A DNA stretch of 7,887 nucleotides from Acidiferrobacteraceae bacterium (GTDB lineage Bacteria > Pseudomonadota > Gammaproteobacteria > Acidiferrobacterales > Acidiferrobacteraceae). Position 1 is the stretch's first letter; each line of letters opens with the position of its first letter. The stretch covers positions 1 to 7,887 of the forward strand of contig DAHWKH010000183.1 of assembly GCA_027343725.1 (NCBI GenBank), given 5' to 3'. Positions 1 to 5,698 of this stretch are shown here, piece by piece. The position numbers and the translations under genes were made by a program. The notes under the pieces were generated by a model. It saw only the letters and a list, made by a program, of their open reading frames with translations. It was not told where the DNA came from and ran no database searches.

Positions 1-663
1 AACTACAAGACCAGCTCGAATAGCGTCGCCGCCTTCGACGAGACCGGCGCGCAGATCGGCATCGTGTTCCAGACAGCGTCGCCGTTCGACACGCCCCGCC
101 TGATGACGGAACTGGTGGCCTGGGTGAACCAGGAACGCGAAGGGGCCCGGTTGCATCCGCTGCTGATCATCGCCCTCTGCATCGTCGTGTTTCTTGAGAT
201 CCATCCCTTCCAGGATGGCAACGGGCGGCTCTCCCGTGTGCTGACCACCCAGCTGCTCCTGCAGGCTGGTTATGCCTATGTACCCTACAGCTCGTTGGAA
301 AGCGTAGTCGAGCAGAGCAAGGAGGCATACTACCTGGCCTTGCGGCAGACACAGGGCACGATCCGCACCGAGTCGCCGAACTGGCAGCCGTGGCTGGTGT
401 TCTTCCTGCGCTCGCTGGCCGAGCAGGTGCGGCGCCTCGAAAAAAAGGTAGAACGCGAGAAGATCGTGCTGGCCGTCATGCCCGAACTGCAGCTACAGAT
501 CGTCGAGTTCGCCCGCGAGCATGGCCGCGTCACCATCGGCAAGGCCATCAGGCTGACCGGCGCCAGCCGCAACACGCTCAAGCAACACTTCCGGGCGCTG
601 GTCGAGCGCGGCACGCTTGATCAGCACGGCAGTGGCCGGGGGGTCTGGTACGGTCTGCGCTGA
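1..663 (+). CDS. Fic family protein, 5'-truncated by the window edge
   Basis: The frame is open from base 1 to the TGA at 661-663, giving 220 visible residues; the true start lies upstream of the window. The Fic active-site motif is intact as HPFQDGNGRLSR (bases 202-237), with the catalytic His, the phosphate-binding GNGR and the final Arg. Fic proteins usually transfer AMP or another nucleotide moiety from a nucleotide to a hydroxyl side chain of a target protein. The stretch before it (SSNSVAAFDETG...QTASPFDTPRLM) resembles the segment preceding the motif in Fic proteins that carry a C-terminal regulatory domain. After the Fic core there is a charged, possibly coiled-coil linker (EQVRRLEKKVEREK), then a predicted winged helix-turn-helix of about 55 residues ending in GRGVWYGLR. 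The N-terminal inhibitory helix, if any, is outside the window. The target is unknown. It converges on the HTH remnant and second fic gene downstream, and two hairpins follow its stop. Confidence 0.9.
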   Translation, partial: NYKTSSNSVAAFDETGAQIGIVFQTASPFDTPRLMTELVAWVNQEREGARLHPLLIIALCIVVFLEIHPFQDGNGRLSRVLTTQLLLQAGYAYVPYSSLESVVEQSKEAYYLALRQTQGTIRTESPNWQPWLVFFLRSLAEQVRRLEKKVEREKIVLAVMPELQLQIVEFAREHGRVTIGKAIRLTGASRNTLKQHFRALVERGTLDQHGSGRGVWYGLR

Positions 664-678
664 CAACTGCGGGACGTG

Positions 679-707
679 CGTTCAATCCCCGTTTCGGGAA
701 TTGAACG
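679..707. repeat. Hairpin just downstream of the first fic gene
   Basis: The arms CGTTCAATCCCCG (679-691) and CGGGAATTGAACG (695-707) pair over 13 positions with one C-A mismatch around a TTT loop. It starts 15 bases after the fic stop. No T-tract follows (the next bases are GGCCCCGG), so it is not a classical intrinsic terminator by itself; it may protect the mRNA 3' end or act with the terminator at 749-779. Confidence 0.6.
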
Positions 708-748
708 GGCCCCGGAAAGTAGACGCGGTCACCCTACCACCAATACCC

Positions 749-779
749 AAAGGTCAATCGTTCCCGGTTGACCTTTTTT
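749..779 (+). terminator. Rho-independent terminator for the first fic gene
   Basis: AAAGGTCAA (749-757) pairs perfectly with TTGACCTTT (768-776). A further U-G and C-G pair can extend the stem, leaving a 6-nt loop, and a run of six T follows (774-779). It lies 85 bases after the fic stop in the right orientation. Read from the other strand, the hairpin is followed by only TTTGGG, so it would terminate the leftward fic-HTH transcript weakly at best. Confidence 0.8.
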
Positions 780-1197
780 CTTGACCGCTCGCGCCGGTTC
801 CCGCGTGGTCGTGGGAGGTACCCGGGTGGAAGCCTTGCGGACTTCGGCCGCGGGCCCACGGCGCGGTCCAGGGCCTGGGTGGCGAGGAGGCTCGTGTCGT
901 TCGGGTCCATGCGGACCCTGCGCTGACCCTCGCGCCACGACTCTTGGTCGGGGTCGCCCGGCACGACGTCTCGTAGGCTTCGATATCAACCTGGTGGTAG
1001 AGAACCCGGCCGCAGAGCTTCAGGAACTTGGGCCCGATCCCCCTCGCTCGCCAGCTTCCCGGCGTGGCCGCACTGGCACCCCAGCGGGTTTGCTTCTGGT
1101 TGAGAGGAACCGCTTCCCTATGGTCTTCTTTCGAATGAGGGGGCAGGCGTCCATGAAGGCGCTGTTCGGCCGGGGGCCAAGTCGTTCCGAGAGGCAT
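754..1197 (-). pseudogene. Degenerate helix-turn-helix (excisionase/MerR-like) regulator, probably frameshifted
   Basis: The open frame has 147 codons, but only residues about 32-76 (bases about 970-1104) look like a protein family. That part begins LNQKQTRWGASAATPGSWRA and runs through GPKFLKLCGRVLYHQVDIEAYE. It matches the layout of the small HTH_17/AlpA-type DNA-binding domain (N-Q-x-x-x-A-x-x-W-G-V-S-x-x-T-L, then GP-x-F-x-K-x-G-x-V-x-Y-x-x-x-D-I-E-A-Y), though it seems a few residues short in the first helix. Beyond residue 76 this frame is low-complexity Arg/Ser/Pro. A second frame (about 964 down to a TAG at 734) has a strongly GC-rich third position and reads MDPNDTSLLATQALDRAVGP; a third frame looks more coding below about 840 and ends at a TGA at 729. 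This suggests two frameshifts in an older, longer gene. The ATG directly abuts the upstream fic stop (TGAATG), so the remnant could be translated by coupling. Such HTH proteins are common on mobile elements; this one is probably non-functional. Confidence 0.5.
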
Positions 1198-2325
1198 TCA
1201 CGCCACCGGCGGCTCGTTCAATTCGTAGCTGGTGCTACGCCCGCCCGCGGCGGATTTGCGCAATGCGCCGCGGGCCAGAAGTTCATTGATGTCACGCAGG
1301 GCGGTATCCGGCGAGCACTTGGCGATGGCCGCCCACTTGCTGGTGGTGAGCTTCCCTTCGAAGCCGTCGAGCAACCGGTTGAGCAGCTTTACCTGGCGCT
1401 CGTTCATCGGCATACCGGCAAAGCGCTGCCAGAAACGCGCCTTGGCCAGCACCGCATCGAGGGTGTGCTGGGATTGGTCGACCGCACGGTGCAAGGCGTC
1501 GAGGAACCAGGTGAGCCACCCGGTGACATCGAGGGTGCCTTTCTGGGTGCGCTCCAGGATGTCGTAGTATGCCTTGCGTTGCCGTTGGATCTGCGCCGAG
1601 AGGCTGTAGAAGCGCTGCGGGCTGCCGTCAACGCGCGCCAGCAGCAGGTCGCCGATGGCGCGGGCGACGCGGCCGTTACCGTCGTCGAACGGGTGCAGGG
1701 TGACGAACCATAGATGGGCGAGCCCCGCCTTGACGAGTGGCGGTTCGCCGGTCTCGCCATTGATCCAGTCGAGAAAGCGGCTCGTCTCGGCCTCCAGGCG
1801 ATCGGCTGGAGGGGCTTCGAAATGTACGCGCTGACGGCCAATGGGACCGGAAACCACCTGCATCGGACCGCTGGCATCGTCTCGCCAGCCGCCGACCTTG
1901 ATCTTGGAGAGGCCAGAGTAGCCGGTGGGAAAAAGCGCGGCATGCCAACCGAACAAGCGATCCCGGGTGACCGGGGCCGCGCAATGGACCGTGGCGTTGA
2001 GCACCATCTCGACCACGCCTTCGACCTGCCGGTCCACCGGCGCCAGCGCGCCGATATCCACACCCAGGCGACGAGCGACGCTTGATCGCACGGACTCGAC
2101 GTCGAGCCGCTCGCCCTCGATTTCGCTGGTCTTGACCACGTCCTCGGTGAGCGCCGAGAGACTCGCTTGGTCGCGCAAGGCCATGCCGACGTCAGCCAAG
2201 CGCCCCATCAGCAAGCCTTGGGTACGGCTGACGTCGGCCAGGGGACCGGCAAGCATGGCCAAGTCGAAGTGCCAGTTCGGCCAGTCATTGATCTGCCAGA
2301 TGTATTTGTTATCACCGCTTTTCAT
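1198..2325 (-). CDS. Fic family protein with N-terminal DUF4172 domain and C-terminal winged helix
   Basis: This is a complete 375-residue Fic protein, predicted to be a protein AMPylator or related nucleotidyl-transferase. Residues about 7-85 form the DUF4172-type N-terminal region, beginning KYIWQINDWPNWHFD. They include TSEIEG (66-71), which fits the [ST]xxxE[GN] inhibitory motif whose Glu (E70) blocks productive ATP binding in class II Fic enzymes. The Fic motif HPFDDGNGRVAR is at 211-222, preceded by a segment with the usual GWHAALFPTGYSG core. Residues about 305-370 form a winged helix (LTTSKWAAIAKCSPDTALRDINEL), suggesting DNA binding and autoregulation. I chose the ATG at 2325-2323 because family homology starts at about residue 7. 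Upstream in-frame codons run through the promoter and the hipB remnant. No Shine-Dalgarno sequence precedes this ATG. The HTH remnant abuts its 3' end and the hipBA remnant is divergent. The ORF looks intact. Confidence 0.92.
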   Translation of the reverse strand: MKSGDNKYIWQINDWPNWHFDLAMLAGPLADVSRTQGLLMGRLADVGMALRDQASLSALTEDVVKTSEIEGERLDVESVRSSVARRLGVDIGALAPVDRQVEGVVEMVLNATVHCAAPVTRDRLFGWHAALFPTGYSGLSKIKVGGWRDDASGPMQVVSGPIGRQRVHFEAPPADRLEAETSRFLDWINGETGEPPLVKAGLAHLWFVTLHPFDDGNGRVARAIGDLLLARVDGSPQRFYSLSAQIQRQRKAYYDILERTQKGTLDVTGWLTWFLDALHRAVDQSQHTLDAVLAKARFWQRFAGMPMNERQVKLLNRLLDGFEGKLTTSKWAAIAKCSPDTALRDINELLARGALRKSAAGGRSTSYELNEPPVA

Positions 2326-2354
2326 GCGGAGATTATGGGCCTCATTCTCCGCAT
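2324..2354. promoter_or_regulatory. Inverted-repeat operator candidate over the fic promoter
   Basis: ATGCGGAGA (2324-2332) and TCTCCGCAT (2346-2354) are perfect 9-bp inverted arms separated by 13 bp. One arm covers the fic start codon and the edge of the -10 box; the other lies in the promoter spacer beside the -35. A protein bound here would occlude RNA polymerase. The obvious candidate regulator is the winged helix of the Fic protein itself; HipB or the HTH protein are alternatives. Confidence 0.55.
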
Positions 2355-2360
2355 AAGCAA
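2326..2360 (-). promoter_or_regulatory. Predicted fic promoter, possibly giving a leaderless mRNA
   Basis: On the minus strand, TTGCTT (2360-2355) is followed by a 17-bp spacer and CATAAT (2337-2332), which differs from TATAAT at one base. Six bases, CTCCGC, then separate the -10 box from the fic ATG, so transcription would start at or next to the A of the start codon. The -35 matches the consensus at only three positions. The call rests on the good -10, exact spacing, the absence of an SD and the overlap with the inverted repeat. Confidence 0.5.
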
Positions 2361-2368
2361 GACATTCA

Positions 2369-2399
2369 CCGCACTTTATGCGGCGATTGTCCGCCGTAT
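2369..2399. promoter_or_regulatory. Additional TGCGG half-sites upstream of fic
   Basis: CCGCA-N5-TGCGG lies at 2369-2383. The second half belongs to TTATGCGGCGATTGT (2376-2390), which matches the arm at 2324 (ATGCGGAGATTAT) at 11 of 13 positions. A related, weaker element, TCCGCCGTAT, follows at 2390-2399 in the opposite orientation. These probably extend the operator array that overlaps the fic promoter. Confidence 0.4.
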
Positions 2400-2418
2400 C
2401 CTCCCAGCGCGCGCAGCA

Positions 2419-2432
2419 TTCCCGATCGGGAA
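2419..2432. promoter_or_regulatory. 14-bp perfect palindrome, hipBA operator candidate
   Basis: TTCCCGATCGGGAA is a perfect palindrome lying between the fic promoter and the hipB remnant. A degenerate second copy, TTCCC-AAAC-GGG, begins 50 bp downstream at 2469. HipB-type antitoxins repress their own promoter by binding paired palindromes, so the position fits. Assignment to HipB is inferred, and the sequence is not the E. coli TATCC-N8-GGATA operator. Confidence 0.45.
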
Positions 2433-2462
2433 ATATCGCTGGCACACAGCCCAGTTGCGGCT

Positions 2463-2480
2463 GATAATTTCCCAAACGGG
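2463..2480 (+). promoter_or_regulatory. Possible hipB -10 box overlapped by a degenerate operator copy
   Basis: GATAAT (2463-2468) is a plausible -10 element. It runs directly into TTCCCAAACGGG (2469-2480), which keeps the TTCCC-N4-GGG layout of the upstream palindrome. No convincing -35 is visible at the right distance. If this is the old hipB promoter, the hipB 5' coding region has been deleted just downstream. Confidence 0.3.
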
Positions 2481-2481
2481 T

Positions 2482-2616
2482 GAAGCAGGCAAACCCGCCC
2501 TGCGACTGGAAAACGTGCTGCGAGTCAATGATGCCCTCGGTGGTGATATCCAGTTGAGTGGATTGCCATCTGTGGTAGCCGACGCTCGACGTGAAGCTGA
2601 CGACCATGGCACATGA
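2482..2616 (+). pseudogene. hipB: HipB-type antitoxin remnant (C-terminal part only)
   Basis: The frame GEAGKPALRLENVLRVNDAL, continuing GGDIQL, matches the end of the Xre-family HTH domain of HipB antitoxins (typically ERGKPTVRLDxVLxVLxALGxDLxL). It ends at the TGA at 2614-2616, overlapping the hipA start by 11 bases (ATGGCACATGA), as expected of a translationally coupled hipBA pair. Upstream of about 2482 no frame shows the DNA-recognition helices, so most of the HTH is missing. HipB normally binds and inhibits the HipA kinase and represses the operon; this remnant should do neither. The product name rests on a short match plus its position before hipA. Confidence 0.6.
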
Positions 2617-3385
2617 GCTGGAAATCTGGCTTTTCGCCGATCATGTCGGCACGCTGGCCCTGGTCAATGGATGCCTGAACTTTTGCTACACACGTGACTG
2701 GCTGTCGCAGCAGGGCGCGGCCGCCTTGTCGGCCTCGCTGCCTCTGCAAGCGGAGCCGTTCGACGATCGTAAAACGCGACCATTCTTTGCCGGTCTGCTG
2801 CCTGAAGGGCGGATGCGCCACCTGATTGCCAGGCAGTTCCAGGTGTCCGACCAAAGCGACTTTGCGCTGCTGGACGACATTGGCGGGGAATGCGCCGGGG
2901 CCGTCACGTTCCTTCAGCCGGGACAGGCTTTGCCTGATCCAACCCGCAACGATGATATTCAATGGCTGAGTGACGGCGAGCTCATTGCCATCCTGAATGA
3001 ATTGCCGCGCCGACCTATGCTGGCAGGTAAAGACGGCCTGCAGCTTTCCTTGGCTGGAGCGCAAGACAAACTCCCCGTGGTGTTCGACGGTGCGCGCATC
3101 GGGCTGCCTCTCAATGGCGTGCCGAGCTCCCACATCTTGAAACCCGCCATTCACGCTGTTGAAGACAGCGTGATCAACGAGGGATTCTGCATGGCACTGG
3201 CCGCGGCTATGCAGCTCAAACCCGCGAAAACAACAATTCATCACGTGTTGGATCGCTCGTTTCTGCTGGTGGAACGCGACGACCCGCTGATCGATACCCG
3301 AGGGCACCGGCAACGCCTTCATCAAGAGGATTTCTGCCAGGCGCTGGGTGTAGTGCCTGAGCCGAAGACGGCCACGCGTGGATGA
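2606..3385 (+). pseudogene. hipA: HipA-family kinase toxin, C-terminally truncated
   Basis: This 259-residue frame is clearly the front of a HipA Ser/Thr kinase; full-length proteins have about 410-440 residues. The N-terminal subdomain is present (residues 1-105: WLFADHVGTLAL, then RPFFAGLLPEGRMRHLIA). LSLAGAQDK at 147-155 puts S148 where E. coli HipA has the autophosphorylated S150, and SHILKP at 175-180 puts K179 where it has the ATP-binding K181. Family similarity stops at about LGVVPE (residue 252), where an EGGP-like continuation is expected; seven unrelated residues and a TGA follow. The catalytic Asp loop and the metal-binding Asp are therefore absent and kinase activity is not expected. 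HipA normally phosphorylates tRNA synthetases such as GltX to stop growth. I chose ATG 2606 for its overlap with the hipB end; GTG 2591 is an alternative with no better RBS. The end lies 5 bp from the convergent cupin gene. Confidence 0.85.
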
Positions 3386-3390
3386 AGGAT

Positions 3391-3864
3391 CTAGTAGGGC
3401 CTGCCATCGCGATGTTGGAAGACCCACGTCCCCTCCGGCGTGAGGACGGCCTTGAGGTCGTCATCCGGATAGGATACGGCATCACCCGCTAGCCGGTCCC
3501 CGATCTCCAGATAAATGACGTCCTGCATGGTGCGGTTCACCAGATGGTGGCCGTCGGCCCGGGCACCCGGGAAGCCCATGCATATACCAGGCTCAAGCGT
3601 CGTCTCGCCGGCATCGGTCACAAGCGTCGGGCAACCCGACAGAATGTAGATGAACTCATCCTGGATCGTATGCCAGTGACGCAGCGCGGACTGCGCGCCG
3701 GGCTTGAGGGTCGTACGGTTCACGCCGAAATGGGTCAACCGGAACACATCGCCCAAGGCCTGCTTTGCCCGACCCGCGACGACTGCGGCAAACGGCTCCG
3801 GATAATGGGATGCGCGCGTCCGTGATGGAACATCGGCGGCGATCACAGGCTTCGTTTCGATCAT
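3391..3864 (-). CDS. Small cupin-domain protein
   Basis: The protein is 157 residues with a single conserved cupin barrel. Motif 1 (about 56-77) reads PGAQSALRHWHTIQDEFIYI followed by LSG, supplying metal ligands H63, H65 and E70. Motif 2 (about 93-110) reads GICMGFPGARADGHHLVN, with H106 or H107 as the fourth ligand. This predicts a metal-binding, probably cytoplasmic protein; I see no signal peptide or extra domain. Substrate and reaction cannot be told from sequence: cupins of this size include isomerases, dioxygenases and sugar-binding proteins. The start is well supported, with GGAGGAGGGGAG running directly up to the ATG. It is the last of three leftward genes (mscS, ppa, cupin), 101 bp beyond ppa. 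Its natural-looking C-terminus (HRDGRPY) shows the gene is complete although the hipA breakpoint lies next to its stop codon. Confidence 0.85.
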   Translation of the reverse strand: MIETKPVIAADVPSRTRASHYPEPFAAVVAGRAKQALGDVFRLTHFGVNRTTLKPGAQSALRHWHTIQDEFIYILSGCPTLVTDAGETTLEPGICMGFPGARADGHHLVNRTMQDVIYLEIGDRLAGDAVSYPDDDLKAVLTPEGTWVFQHRDGRPY

Positions 3865-3880
3865 CTCCCCTCCTCCCGGG
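3865..3880 (-). promoter_or_regulatory. Strong ribosome binding site of the cupin gene
   Basis: On the minus strand CCCGGGAGGAGGGGAG precedes the ATG. It contains AGGAGG, close to the perfect anti-16S match, with about 4 nt to the start codon; GGGGAG nearer the start adds further purines. It settles the start of the cupin gene. I see no terminator or clear promoter in the rest of the 3881-3965 gap. Confidence 0.6.
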
Positions 3881-3965
3881 CGCCCGAGGCGGCGTGTCCC
3901 GCCCCCTTCAGGCTCGTTTCCGGATGGAATCCCGAGCTCCCGCCATGTCGTGTCCGCTCGCGGGT

Positions 3966-4514
3966 TTAGAAGTGCGGCTTTTTGCGCGATGCCCGGTAGC
4001 GCTCAATGCCGTTCAGGATCTCGGTATCCACCCGCTCGCCATCGACCCAACCCTCGACGCGCACCCATTTGCCCTCCTCGAGGTCCTTGTAGTGCGCGAA
4101 GAAATGGCCGATCTGATCGAGGAGTCCGCGAGGCAGATCCTTGAGGGCGCGATAATGTCGATAGGCGGTGCACAAGCGATCGGACGGCACCGCCAGAATC
4201 TTCGTATCGGGGCCCGCTTCGTCCGTCATCTGCAGCATGGCGACGGGCCGGCAGGATATCACCGACCCGCTGATGAGCGGCACCGGGGTGATGACCAGGA
4301 CATCGACCGGGTCCCCATCCTCCGAGAGCGTGTGCGGCACGTATCCGTAATTGCAGGGATAATGCATCGCCGTGTTCATGAAGCGGTCGACGAACATGGC
4401 GCCCGTTTCCTTGTCCATCTCGTATTTCACGGGGGGCCCGTGAGCCGGGATTTCGACGATGACATTGACGTCACCCGGGGCCTTCTCCCCCGGCCCGACC
4501 CGATCAAGGTTCAT
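3966..4514 (-). CDS. ppa: Inorganic pyrophosphatase (family I), EC 3.6.1.1
   Basis: This cytosolic enzyme hydrolyses diphosphate to two phosphates and so drives polymerisation and activation reactions. At 182 residues it has the usual length of bacterial family I enzymes. The signature DGDPVD is at 66-71. Every active-site residue of the E. coli enzyme that I checked is present, shifted by one: E21, K30, E32, R44, Y52, Y56, D66, D68, D71, D98, D103, K105, Y142 and K143. The protein should therefore be active and Mg-dependent. The start is the ATG at 4514-4512, with GAGGA about 11 nt upstream, a rather long spacing. It lies 43 bp downstream of mscS and may be cotranscribed with it. Confidence 0.97.
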   Translation of the reverse strand: MNLDRVGPGEKAPGDVNVIVEIPAHGPPVKYEMDKETGAMFVDRFMNTAMHYPCNYGYVPHTLSEDGDPVDVLVITPVPLISGSVISCRPVAMLQMTDEAGPDTKILAVPSDRLCTAYRHYRALKDLPRGLLDQIGHFFAHYKDLEEGKWVRVEGWVDGERVDTEILNGIERYRASRKKPHF

Positions 4515-4557
4515 AGTAGAGAGTTCCTCAGCAGATTGCGATCCGCCGGCGCGCGCC

Positions 4558-5586
4558 TCAGGCGGGTTTCACGGGGTGGACGACGGGCAGGACCTCGGTG
4601 AAGAAATCCGCCTTGGCGCGGTCCCGCAGGCGCTGGGGGACGGACCCTTGCACCTCGATGCTCATGGCCGTCGGCGAGATGTCGATCACCAGGACCCGCG
4701 GCGGGTCCCATCCGAAAGGCGGCGCGGCCTTGGCCGCCTCCGCCGCCGCTTCGGGCGTCCCGGGCGTCGGCGACGGCGGCGGTTCCTCGGGCCGCGGGCG
4801 GAAATGACTGGCGGCCGCGTTCTGCAACTCGCGCAGGAGGGCGCCGGCATCGTCCGGGATCACGACATCGAAGCGGAAGATGATGCGCGCCCAATCGTCG
4901 GGCTGCGAGCGGATCAGGCCGGCCGTGATGACGATGCCGTTCGGGACGCGAAACAGCTGCCCGTCGTCGAGGCGCAGCTCGGAATAGAACAGATTGATGT
5001 CGCGGATCACGCCGCGGTAGCCCTGGGCGCGCATCAGATGCGGATAGGTCTCCGGCATCATGGGGAACTGCCAAGCGATGATCTGGACGTGATCGCCGAT
5101 CTCGAACGGTTTGAAGAGCGCGACCGCAAGGCCGCCGAAGAAATTCGCGAAGAACGATTGCCCGGCCACGCCGAGGGTCACCGACAACAGGGTGCCGCCC
5201 ACCACAAAGCCGCTGAAGGTCCCGCCGACGACGAAAATGGTGATGAGCCCAAGGCCCGCGTACAGAAGCAGGCGCACGAGATAAACCCCGGTCACGGAGT
5301 CCTGCCAGGACAGCGCCGTGCCGGCCTCTCCCCGCGTCACCGCCTCGAGCTTGCGCGCGCGATGCGCGTTCATGGCGCGCTCGATGACGCGGATCACGCG
5401 GAAACCCGCGATCAGGACAATCACGGTCCGCAGGACGCTGACTTCGGTGGGTGGAAGCTTATAATATTGCGCTGCGTAGGCCACGGCGAACAGCAGACCG
5501 ACTGCGAGCGCGACCCAAAGAGCGGTGGTCCAAGGGACCATGCGCAGAATCCGTTCCGGCCGGTAGCGTCGTTTCCTGTTCGCCAT
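4558..5586 (-). CDS. MscS-family mechanosensitive ion channel
   Basis: The protein is 342 residues from the ATG at 5586-5584. Predicted membrane helices are at about 18-40, 48-68 and 100-120, followed by the Gly/Ala-rich pore helix at about 124-158 (VVGGTLLSVTLGVAGQSFFA, then NFFGGLAVALF). The MscS beta domain follows (FEIGDHVQI at 161-169; GYRGVIRDINLFYSELRLDD from 189; RVPNGIV at 213-219). It should sit in the inner membrane and open under tension to release solutes on osmotic downshock. Two oddities stand out: an insertion of about 20 residues (170-189) inside the beta domain, and a Pro/Ala/Glu-rich linker (264-292) in the cytoplasmic region. ATG 5586 fits a start just before the first helix. 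ATG 5601 is an in-frame alternative, and longer in-frame starts would overlap xseB. No Shine-Dalgarno sequence precedes either. It is divergent from xseB. Confidence 0.92.
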   Translation of the reverse strand: MANRKRRYRPERILRMVPWTTALWVALAVGLLFAVAYAAQYYKLPPTEVSVLRTVIVLIAGFRVIRVIERAMNAHRARKLEAVTRGEAGTALSWQDSVTGVYLVRLLLYAGLGLITIFVVGGTFSGFVVGGTLLSVTLGVAGQSFFANFFGGLAVALFKPFEIGDHVQIIAWQFPMMPETYPHLMRAQGYRGVIRDINLFYSELRLDDGQLFRVPNGIVITAGLIRSQPDDWARIIFRFDVVIPDDAGALLRELQNAAASHFRPRPEEPPPSPTPGTPEAAAEAAKAAPPFGWDPPRVLVIDISPTAMSIEVQGSVPQRLRDRAKADFFTEVLPVVHPVKPA

Positions 5587-5598
5587 GGCGCCATTGTA
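5587..5598 (-). promoter_or_regulatory. Possible -10 box for a leaderless mscS transcript
   Basis: TACAAT (5598-5593, minus strand) differs from TATAAT at one base. Six bases, GGCGCC, then lead directly to the mscS ATG at 5586, so transcription would begin at the start codon. No good -35 hexamer lies 16-18 bp upstream, and the TACAAT sits inside the alternative in-frame start region. The call is tentative. Confidence 0.3.
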
Positions 5599-5646
5599 CA
5601 TGATCACGCGCGCGGAACGACCCCTACGCGCGGGCGGGTGCGACAA

Positions 5647-5675
5647 TTGACGCTTGCGGCCCGTTGCAGTAGGGT
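5647..5675 (+). promoter_or_regulatory. Sigma70-type promoter of xseB-ispA-dxs
   Basis: TTGACG (5647-5652, one mismatch to TTGACA) is separated by exactly 17 bp from TAGGGT (5670-5675). The -10 keeps the T, A and final T of the consensus, which is acceptable in GC-rich DNA. Transcription would start at about 5682, giving a leader of roughly 17 nt that contains the xseB ribosome binding site. No operator is evident. Confidence 0.6.
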
Positions 5676-5698
5676 GACGCGAAGACCGAGGACCGCCT

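Noticed and set aside
680..706. Hairpin resembling a CRISPR repeat end (ATTGAAC) or a tRNA T-arm
   Set aside because: It is a single copy with no spacer array, and no tRNA cloverleaf can be drawn around it.
781..1713. A 310-codon plus-strand open frame
   Set aside because: It is antisense to the fic gene and the HTH remnant, has Arg/Gly-rich shadow composition and no recognisable domain; high GC keeps antisense frames open.
2440..2458. TGGCAC followed by TTGC, resembling a sigma54 promoter
   Set aside because: The distance between the GG and GC elements is 14 bases, not the required 10.
2326..2607. N-terminal extension of the second fic gene to 2607 (94 more residues)
   Set aside because: The added residues do not resemble the family, and they cover the promoter, the operators and the antisense of the hipB remnant; the DUF4172 match starts right after ATG 2325.
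3877..3886. Palindrome CGGGCGCCCG between the cupin gene and ppa
   Set aside because: It is short and made only of G and C in GC-rich DNA, has no T-tract and overlaps the cupin RBS region; chance is the simplest explanation.
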